From: Clostridiales bacterium
Lineage (GTDB): Bacteria; Bacillota; Clostridia; Oscillospirales; Acutalibacteraceae
DNA length: 64,000 nt
Direction: 5' to 3'
Assembly: GCA_021199275.1 (NCBI GenBank)
Contig: JAJQIJ010000024.1
Coordinates: forward strand, 47,819 to 111,818
The notes below the pieces were generated by a model. It worked only from the letters and a program-made list of their open reading frames with translations. It ran no database searches and was not told where the DNA came from. Below, one piece after another: positions 52,379 through 62,500 of the stretch. Every line of letters starts with the position of its first letter. The stretch's first letter is position 1. The position numbers and the translations under genes were made by a program.

Positions 52379-53518
52379 TTATGCCCTGGTAAGGTTTCTG
52401 GACGTCATAAGGTATTCGTCGCTGGCCGGGAAATGCTGCACATAGGCTATTTCAAGAGTTGCGCTCTTGTCTTTGATAACGGAAACGTTTGCGTGCGTAA
52501 CATCAACCGTTACAAGCATGTTGTAATCAGCTTCGGTGATTTTGCCTGTGCTGGGGTCTATTGTTACGGTGGCTGTGCCGTTTTCATAAGTAACCTTGCA
52601 GTTTTCAGCCGTGGTGCCGCTTGCCCATGAAAGAACGGAAATGGAGTCAACCGTTGAATCTATAGCGCCAAGTGTGTTAAACATATGGCCGTGCGAGTCA
52701 AGGCCCTTATGGCTCATTTCAGTTGGTGTGCACTGAAGCACCATGGTTATGGTGCCGTCTGCATTTTCAGTTACCGTGGCGGCCTGTATGTCATCAACAG
52801 TCAGCCTGGACGTTTGCAGTGAATCGCCGTTTTCGTCAACATCAAGTTCAGGGGTGCGGTTTGAGCAGGGCGGCAGGCCGTATACGTTGCCCGAAAACAG
52901 ACCGCCGACAATCGTGGGAACAAGTCCGTTTATAATGGAGTTGCTCTTGCCGTCAACAAGAACATCGCCAACTATTTGCAAATCTTCGTCTCCCACAAAG
53001 GCATAATATGTTGCCGTGCTGCCGTCTGACTCTATGTATTGGGCAGTTTCGCTTTTGGTAAGGTCATATGCCGCAACATAGTAATTTACAACATCTTCTA
53101 TTGTGTCAAACTGCACGCCGCCGTAAGTGCCGGCAACAAATTCGCCAATGGTTGATTCAGACGCTGTCGAGCTTGTGTCGCCGCTGCCGTTTACGTCGTC
53201 TTGCCATGTGCCGTCGTTAATAGCGGTTACGGCGTTGCTCACGGCGCTGAAAAAGTAATTGCATTCTTCCGGCTTGGTAAAGCCGATTACCAGCCCGCAA
53301 ACAAATATGCAAACTGCCAATATTACAGCCAGAATTTTCAGAAACTTTTTGCCGGGGCTGAGCTTTTTCCACTTGGCTTTCTTTTTGGCCTTTTTAGCGG
53401 CTTTTTGGGCTTTCTTGTCAGCCTTTTTGGCTTGTTTCTTTTCCTTTTTCGTCATTTCTGCCGCAGGAGTTGCCGCAGTTTCGTTGATTGCTTCATTTAC
53501 TGAATTTTCTTTGTTCAT
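52379..53518 (-). CDS. Membrane protein with lysine-rich cytoplasmic N-terminus, partner of the giant repeat protein
   Basis: I do not recognise this 379-residue protein. Residues 1-23 are polar. About residues 24-58 are dominated by lysine and alanine (KKEKKQAKKADKKAQKAAKK and onward). One membrane helix follows at about 61-82 (FLKILAVILAVCIFVCGLVI). The remaining ~295 residues are threonine-, aspartate- and valine-rich and would lie outside the cell if the positive-inside rule holds. Two cysteines outside (PPCSNR, LQCTPTE) could form a disulfide. Its ATG overlaps the stop codon of the giant gene (ATGA, 53515-53518), so the two are translated together. A terminator follows at 52321-52350. 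I infer that it is a membrane partner of the giant protein; no enzyme motif is visible. Confidence 0.7.
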   Translation of the reverse strand: MNKENSVNEAINETAATPAAEMTKKEKKQAKKADKKAQKAAKKAKKKAKWKKLSPGKKFLKILAVILAVCIFVCGLVIGFTKPEECNYFFSAVSNAVTAINDGTWQDDVNGSGDTSSTASESTIGEFVAGTYGGVQFDTIEDVVNYYVAAYDLTKSETAQYIESDGSTATYYAFVGDEDLQIVGDVLVDGKSNSIINGLVPTIVGGLFSGNVYGLPPCSNRTPELDVDENGDSLQTSRLTVDDIQAATVTENADGTITMVLQCTPTEMSHKGLDSHGHMFNTLGAIDSTVDSISVLSWASGTTAENCKVTYENGTATVTIDPSTGKITEADYNMLVTVDVTHANVSVIKDKSATLEIAYVQHFPASDEYLMTSRNLTRA

Positions 53519-56500
53519 TGGTTTGCTCCTTCCGTGCCTGCGGCACTGTCTGTATTTTCAGCTGCTGTCCCGGCTGCCGGGGGCGGGCTGCCGCCCCCGT
53601 CGCCGTTCGGCGCTTCGTCCTCTTCCTCTTCGTCGTCGTCATCATCTTTGAATATGAGCAGCAACAAGAAGAACAGCAGGATTACCACTAATGCGAAGAT
53701 TAACCAGTATACCCAATAGTAATTGCCAAGATTGAACGGTGTTGACGTTGCAGCGTCTTCTTCCTCTTCGGCGGTTGAGCCGTCGCTGCTGCCGAACAGC
53801 AGGTCAAGCAGCATTTCAATTACGCTGTCTACGTCCATTGAAACAAGTGCTTCAAGGATTGTATTTACAATGTCAAGCACTGAATCGCTAAGTTCAAACA
53901 TTGCCAGCAGAGCCGTTATGGCGTCAAGATTTGCTTTCAGATTTTCTATAAGGTATCTGAATACGCTTATGAACACCGCTGTAGTGTCTGCGTCTATCAT
54001 CTTGCATGTCATTCTTGACGAGTTATAAGTTCTTGCCGACGTGTAGCTTACCAGTGTGCCCCTGCCCGCAAGCGTTGCAAGGTCTATGTCGGTAATCTGA
54101 ATGTTAAGCGCTGTGCCGTTGATTTCAAGCGAACCTATAAGGCTGTTTACAAGACTTGCAAGGTCTAAGTCGTCAAGCAGCGACAGGTATTGCTCTAAAT
54201 CTATTGAGTAAATCGGGTCTATTTCTTCAAGGATATTTGTTACAGGCATGAGCAGGTTCCTTGCAACTGCGCTTAAGTGATTGTTGTAAAGGAAGTATGC
54301 CACGTTCGGAAGCATTTCGCACAGAGTCATTATAGGCGCTTCAAGCAGTTCTTCAACCTTGTCAAGCAGCGGGTTGATTATGGCAGTGAACACTGTGTCT
54401 GTGCCTGAATTTGCAGTGTATTCGGCAACAGATGTAAGGCTGTCTGCGTCTACGCCGAAAGCTTCAAGCAGCGGAATTACCGCGGTGTTATAGCCGTTGC
54501 CGCCTGCGATTTCAATTGAGCCGAGCACCACAAGGTCATCACCCGAAAGTATTGCCTGAAGTACCGGGAAGAACGGGCGAAGTATTGCCGTAAGAGCATT
54601 GACGAAGCTTGTCCTGTCTCCGGTGGTTACGCCCCAGTCGAGTGAATCGAAGTCAACATCTGCCCAGCTGCTGCACTTGGCTATTGCTGCCGAAGCCGCG
54701 CTGAAGTCGCTTACTGTTTTAGCAAATGCCGTTGTGGAAATGTCTATGTCAAGTACTGCGAATATCTTGTTGATGTCGAAGCCCAGCGTGTCTGACAGGC
54801 CCTCAATATTTGGGTAAATCAGTTCTGCCAGGGTGTTGATAATGTCGTTCGTGTATACAAGGTTGCCGACAAGCTCAAGCAGTGAATCTGCGCCCATAAG
54901 GTCTTTGAGCAGGCCGATTATCAAGTCGTCTATCTGTGACAGATAGTTTGCATAATCTTCCTCTGTCATGTTTTCTGTATACGTCGTTACCATTTCGGTA
55001 ATTGACTTAAACGTCCATGTGCTGTCTTCATAAGTTTCAAGCTTCAGCAGTATGTTTACAACTATTGTTGCAAGCCCGTCTGCGCCAACGTTGATAACGT
55101 TGTTGATGATTGTGCCTATTGTTGAGGACTTGCCGCCCACAAGGTCAAAGATTGTGTTCTTGTTTTGTTCAAGCACCTTGAATACATATCTTAACAGTAC
55201 AAGCAGCTCTTTGCCGGTGTTGGCTTCTATCTTCTTGCCGTTTAATGTGCCGCAGCCTGCCAGCTTGCCCCAGTCTATTTCAGGCAGTGTGAGCGACAGG
55301 GTTGTGGAGCCTATTGTCAAATCGCTGAGCAGCGCGCTGTTGAGCAGGCCCACAACTTCGTTTTGAATGTTGCCCCAGCTGAGGTCAACGCCCAAGAGGT
55401 CAAACAGGAAGTCGAATATGCCGTCGTCTGTAAAGATTGTAAGTATCGGGTCAACTATGCCGAGTATCGGCTGAAGCAGAGCTTCAACTGCTGTCTGTAC
55501 GCCGCCCTTGTCAATGAAGTTGGCAGCTGACGGCAGAATTTCCGCAATCTTTGATACGGGGCTTGAAAGTATCTCGTCAACAAGGTCAAGCAGCGGGTTG
55601 ATTATGTTAAGCAGCAGGTTGTTGCTGTCTTTATTTGCCGCGGCTGCATATTGACTTGCAGACAATGTGTCGCAGCCCAATGCGTCAAGCAGAGGCTTGA
55701 TGGCGTTTGCATAGCCGTTTGCACCGGTGAGCGTAATGCCAAGAACATCTATTGAGCCTGCGTTCAGGAAGTAGCCCAGCACACCGTTGAACGGTGAAAG
55801 CACTGCAACGAGCGCTTCAGCAAAGCTTGCCCTGTCTGTTACGCCCCAAGACCACTTGGAAGTGTCTGCGGCAGAGAAGCTGGACGCTTTCTTGATTGAA
55901 TTTGCAACATCTGTGTAGCCCGCTGACTTGAGCAGTTTCGCAACAGACGCTTGTGAAACGTTTATGCCCAGTATGCCAAGCACGGTGGCCACAGTTGAAT
56001 TGTCAAACAGACTGAATATTGTTGACGCCAGTGTTGTAACAATGCTGTCTTTATAAAGCGTGTCGCCCACCAGGTCTGCCAGAGAGCCGTCAAGGAATAT
56101 TTCAATGGCGTTGTTTACAGCTTCGGAAAGTATGCTTACAACTTCGCTGAGGTCTGACGATGTTACGCCGTCAGGATATGTTACGGACGTTGTGCTGTAA
56201 TTCTTATAAAGGAATGACCAGCTTTCTGAGTAATCTGAAGCGTCCATAGCGTTTACAACGTCAACAAGCACCTTGATAAACTCGTCGTCTGTCAAATCAA
56301 ACAGCTTTGTGAGATACGGTTTCAGCGTCTTGTATGTGCTTGAACCCGCAAGGCCCTTGACAAGCTTCATAATTGCCTTTTCGTTCGTTTCTACCGCTTT
56401 CCAGATGTACCTGAGCAGCGTTACCGCAGTCTTGGCGGTGGAGCCGGTGATAAAGTAGTCGCCGTCTGTCGCCTTGCCGCAGCCCGCAAGCTTGCCCCAT

Positions 56501-59500
56501 GTGATTGTCGGTATCTTGAACGTTACCGTTGTGCCGCTTATATCAAGATTCTTGAGATATGTGTTTGCGAACGGTATTATTTCGTTTTGAATGTTGTCCC
56601 ATGTGAAGTCAACACCCAAGAGTTCAAACAGGAAGTCAAATACGCTGTCGTCTGTAAATATTGCCAGTACCGGGTTGGCTATGCCGAGTATCGGCTGAAG
56701 CAGACATTCAACAAAGTACTGCACGCCGCCCTGATTAATGAAGTTTGCAACTGACGGCAGTATGTCGACTACGGCGTTAACCGGGTCTGCCAGAACTTCG
56801 TCAACAAGGTCAAGCAGCGGGTTAATTATGTTAAGCAGCAGGTTGTTGCTGTCTTTATTTGCCGCAGCGGCATATTTGCTTGCCGAAAGCGTGTCGCAGC
56901 CCAGTGCGTCAAGCAGAGGCTTAATGGCGTTCTTATAACCGTTTGCGCCGGTCAGGGTTACTATGCCCGAAATGTCTATTGTGCCGGAATTCAGGAAGTA
57001 GCCGAGCACATCGTTAAACGGCGAGAGTATTGCCACAAGCGCCTCAGCAAAGCTTTCCTTGTCTGTTACGCCCCAAGACCACTTGGAAGTGTCTGCGGCA
57101 GAGAAGCTGGAAGCTTTCTTGATTGAGCTTGCAACCTTGGTGTAGCCCGCAGATTTGAGCGATTTCGCAACCGCGCTCTGTGACACGTCTACACCCAGTA
57201 TACCAAGCACGGTGACTACCGTGTCGTTGTCAAACAGGCTGTAAATTGTTGAAGCCAGCGTTGTGATTATGTCGTCTGTGTAAACGTTTTCTGCAACAAG
57301 CTCTGTAAGGTCAGCGTCAAGCACAAGTTCCAAAATGCCGCTTACTAAGCTTGACAGAACAGACACAAGCTTGTTCATGTCTGACGACGTTACACCGTCA
57401 GGATATGTTACAGATGTCTTTTTGTAATTGTCATACAGGAAGCTCCAGTCTGCCTTGAAGTCGGAAGCGTCCATAGCGTTTACAACGTCAACAAGCAGCT
57501 TGATTACCTCGTCATCTGTCAAATCTAACAGAGCTGTGAGATACGGTTTCAAGGTCTTATAGGTGCTGCTGCCGGCAAGACCCTTAACAAGCTTCAAAAT
57601 GGCTTTTTCGTTTGTTTCTACCGCTTTCCAGACGTACCTGAGCAGCGTTACCGCAGTCTTGGCGGTGGAGCCGGTAATGAAGTAGTCGCCGTCTGTCGCC
57701 TTGCCGCAGCCCGCAAGCTTAGCCCAGCTGATATTCGGTATTGTAAGGGTTACTGTTACCCCGCCTATCTCAATATTCTTGAGATATTTGTTTACAAACG
57801 GAATTATGTCGTTTTGAATTGTATCCCAGTCAAGGCTTACGCCCAAGAGATTAAGTATGAAGTCAACTACATTGTCATCTGTAAAGATGCTGAGTATCGG
57901 GTCGGCAATGTTCAGAATCGGGTGAAGCAGCGCTTCGATTGCAGTCTGAATGCCGTTTTGGTTAATGAAGTTCGCAACTGACGGAAGTATGTCGACTACG
58001 GCGTTAACCGGGTCTGCCAGAACTTCGTCAACAAGGTCAAGCAGCGGGTTGATTATGTTAAGCAGCAGGTTGCTGCTGTCTTTCTTGGCCGCAGCTGCAT
58101 ATTTGCTTTCTGACAATGTGTCGCAGCCCAGTGCGTCAAGCAGCGGCTTAATGGCGTTTGCATAGCCGTTTGCGCCGGTAAACTCAACGCCCATGATTTC
58201 TATTGTGCCGGCGTTCAGGAAGTAGCCGAGCACGTCGTTAAACGGCGCGAGCACTGCAACAAGCGCTTCGACAAAGCTTTCCCTGTCTGTTACGCCCCAA
58301 GTCCATTTAGACGTGTCTGCTTCTGCGAAGCTGGACGCTTTCTTAATTGAGCTTGCAACCTTGGTGTAGCCCGCAGACTTGAGCGATTTTACAATAGCGC
58401 TCTTTGAAACGTCTATGCCCAGTATGCCAAGCACGGTTACTACTGTGTCATTGTCAAACAGGCTGTAAATTGCAGACGCAAGAGTTGTGATTATGTCGTC
58501 TGTGTAAACGTTTTCTGCAACAAGCTCTGTAAGGTCTGCGTCAAGCAGCATTTCAACAACGCCGTTAACTGCATTTGCCAGCACGGACACAAGGTTCTTA
58601 AGGTCTGACGACGTTACGCCGTCCGGGTAGCTTACTGATTTCTTGGTGTAATCTTCATACAGGAAGCTCCAGTCAACTGTGTAATCGCTGTCATCAAGCG
58701 CATTTACTATTGCCACAAGCTTGGTGATGAATTCGTCGTCTGTAAGGTCTAACAGCTGCATAATGTACGGCGAAAGTGTTGAATATGTGTCTTCGCCCAC
58801 AAGAGAGCTGATTATTACCTTGAGGTAACCTTCATTTTCTTCAACTGCACGCCAGATATACCTGAGCACCGTAAGGTCTGTTGAAGCGGCCGCCGCGGTT
58901 ATGAAATAGTCGCCTGTGGTGGCTTTGCCGCAGCCTGCCAGAACAGCCCAGTCAATTTCCGGAATTCTGAGCGTTACAACTGTATCGTTAATTGTTATAT
59001 CCTGAAGCAACAGGTCGTTAACAAGCGGAATGATGTCGTCTTGCAGCGTGTCCCAAGTCAGGTTTACACCCAAGAGGTCAAACAGGAAGTCAAACAGTGT
59101 TGTTTCATCTTTGCCCAGCTTTTCAATAATCAGATTGAACAGCGGGTTAACAATGTTCAAAATCGGGTGAAGCAGGGCTTCAACAGCTGTCTGAACACCG
59201 TCTTGGTTCATGAAGTTGGCTATTGACGGCAATATGCTTACCACACCGTTAACCGGGTCTGCCAAAATTTCGTCAACAAGCTCAAGCAGCGGGTTGATTA
59301 TGTTAAGCAGCAGGTTGCTGCTGTCTTTATTTGCCGCAGCTGCATATTGACTTTCTGTCAGCGTGTCGCAGCCCAGTGCGTCAAGCAGTGGCTTAATGGC
59401 GTTTGCATAGCCGTTTGCACCGGTGAGCTCTATGCCCAGGATTTCAATTGTGCCGGCATTCAGGAAGTAGCCCAGTACGTCGTTAAACGGCGCGAGCACC

Positions 59501-62500
59501 GCAACAAGCGCTTCAGCAAAGCTTTCCTTGTCTGTTACGCCCCAAGTCCACTTGGAAGTGTCAGCGTCCGCATAGCTTGAAGCTTTGCTTATGGAACTTG
59601 CAACCTTGGTGTAGCCCGCAGACTTGAGCGCCTTGGCAACGGCGTCTTGCGACACGTCTATGCCCAGTATGCCAAGCACGGTTACTACAGTTTCATTGTC
59701 AAACAGGCTATAAATTGTTGAAGCCAGCGTTGTGATTATGTCGTCTGTGTAAACGTTTTCTGCAACAAGCTCCGTAAGGTCTGCGTCAAGCAACATATCA
59801 AGCACGCCCTCAAGCAGGCCGGAAATTGTTGACACCAGATTTGTTATGTCTGTTGACGTTACGCCGTCAGGATATGTTACTGCTGTAGTTGCATAGTTTT
59901 CATACAGGAAGCTCCAGTCAACCGTGTAATCACTGTCATCAAAGCTGCCCAGCATTTCAACCAGCACTGTTATAATTTCGTCTGCCGTAAGGTCAAATAC
60001 AATGCCCAGATACGGTGAAATTGTTTCATATGTGTCTGAATCTATAAGAGATTCAAGCAATGTGTCTACAGCGTCTTCATTAACAAGCACAGCGTTCCAA
60101 ACATATCTTAATACGGTTATTACCTCATCTGCGGCTTCCGCGCTGATAAAGTAGTCGCCCTCAGTTGCTGTGCCGCAGCCCGCAAGCGCTGCCCAGTCAA
60201 TTTCAGGTATTGCTATGCTGACTGTTGTGCCGCTGATTTCCACATCTGTAAGCAGTGTGTTTATAAGCGGAATAATTTCATTTTGCAGGTTGTCCCAGCT
60301 AAGGTCAACGTCAAGCAGTGACGCAACGAGTTCCATTACGAAGTCAAACAGGCCAACCGATTCGTCTTCGCTTATCAGGAACAGCAGCGGGTCTGCAATG
60401 CTGGTTATCGGGTAAAGCAGTGACTCAACGAAATACTGCACGCCGCCCTGGTCTATAAAGTTGGCAACTGACGGAACTATGTCAAGCACGCCGCCCAGCG
60501 GGTCTGCCAGCACTTCGTCAACCAGGTTAAGCAGCGGGGTAAGTATAGAGTCAAGCGGGTTAGATGAATCGTAACCAACTGTTGTGCAGCCGAGCGCTTC
60601 AAGCAGCGGCTTAACTGCGTTGTTATAACCGTCTGCCCCGGTAAGGCTCAATACATCTGCAATGTTTATTGTGCCTGCACCAAGCAGGTAATCCAGCACG
60701 CTGTTGAACGGGCTCAGAATAGCTTCAATAGCCGCGGCAAAGCTTGCCGAATCTGTTACGCCCCAAGACCAAGCGCTGTCTGTGCTTATGTCTGAGAAAC
60801 TGTCTGCATTACTGATAAGGCTTGCAACCTTACTGTAGCCGGCAGACTTGAGCGTGGCGGCTATGCCGTCTGTTGATACATCTACACCCAATATGGCAAG
60901 CACGCTGACTACTGTGTCATTGTCAAACAGGCTGTAAATTGCAGACGCAAGAGTTGTTACTATGTCATCTGTATACAGGTTTTCTGCAACCAGCTCTGTA
61001 AGGTCTGCGTCAAGCAGCAGCGCCAAAACTCCTTCAATCGCACTTGAAAGAACAGCTATCAGGTTGTCTATGTCTGATGATGTTACGCCGTCCGGGTATG
61101 TTACGGAAGCTTCACTGTAATTTTCATACAAGAAACTCCAATCTGCAACGTAATCAGAAGCGTCGAATCCGCCGAGTACATCTATAAGCAGTCCTATTAC
61201 ATCATCTGCGCTGAGCGCAAACAGTTTTTCAATATATACTGCCAGTGTTTCATATGTGTCTTCACCGATAAAGTATTCAAGCAGTTCTGCTATTGTTTGT
61301 GCATTTACCAATACGGTGTTCCATACATATGTCAGCAGTGTTTCTGTGGTGGTTGCCGTGGCTGTCTCTTCGTCGCTGTTCGCGAATACGAACTCTGTGC
61401 CGGCTTTCTTGGTTTCGTCTGTCGCTGTGTCAGCTACCGCGCCGCCGAACATTGCCCAGTCAAGCTCAGGTATTGTTACCGAGAAGCTTATCTCGTCGTT
61501 TATCGACAGGTTGCCGAGATAGTTGTTCGCAAACGGTATGAGGTCGTTTTGCAGAGTTTCCCAGCCGAGGTCTACGCCGAGCATGTCAAGCACGAATTCC
61601 ATAAGCGCCGTGAAGCTCGCTTCGATTTCCTCTTCGTCTGTTTGGGTCTCTGCAACTGTCAGCCCCAGTATGGTGGCCGCGTAAGGCGCCAGCGTTGCAA
61701 TCGGGTGTATCAGCGTGTATACAAGATACTGTACCCCGCCCTTATCTATGAAGTTCGCAACTGACGGCAGTATGTCTATTATGCCGTTAACCGGGTCTGC
61801 CAGTAATTCGCCGGCATAGCTCAGTATCGGGGTGAGTATGCTGCCGATTACGTCGTCTTTGTCATATTCGGCGTCTGTTGTGTCTACACCCAGAGCTGTA
61901 AGCAGCGGAATGATTGAATTGTTCCAGCCGTCTGCGCCGGTAAGGCTTATGCCAAGCACCTCTATTGTGCCGCTGCCCAGCAGGAAGTCAAGCACGCTGT
62001 TAAGCGGGCTCAATATTGCGCTGAGCGCTGCCACGAAGTCTTCGGCTTCATTGCCCTCGCTTATCCAGCTGAGCGCTGTGTAATCAGCGTCTGTCTTCCA
62101 GCTGTATACGCCGGCGTCTTCAGCGATTATTGCCGCCGCGACATCGCTGTAGCCTGCCGCAGTGAGAGATGTGTATATGGCCTGAGCCGACACGTCTATG
62201 CCAAGCAGCGACATGACTGTCTCTACCGTTGAGTTCGAATATACGCTGCCGTATATAAGGCCGGCTATTGTGTCTGTAAGGCTGTCTGTGTATACATAGT
62301 CCGTAAGCAGTGTGCCAAGGTCAAAGTCAAGCGCCGCAAGCACTACTGACAACAGCCCCGATATCGTGTCTACCACGCCGGTTACGTCGCTTGTCGAATA
62401 GTCGCCGCTTAAGTCGGTTGCTGCTTCCAGGTCTTCATACAGGAACGTCCAGTCTGCTGTGAATTCACTGTCGTCAAAGCCGCCCAGCAGAGTCAGTATC

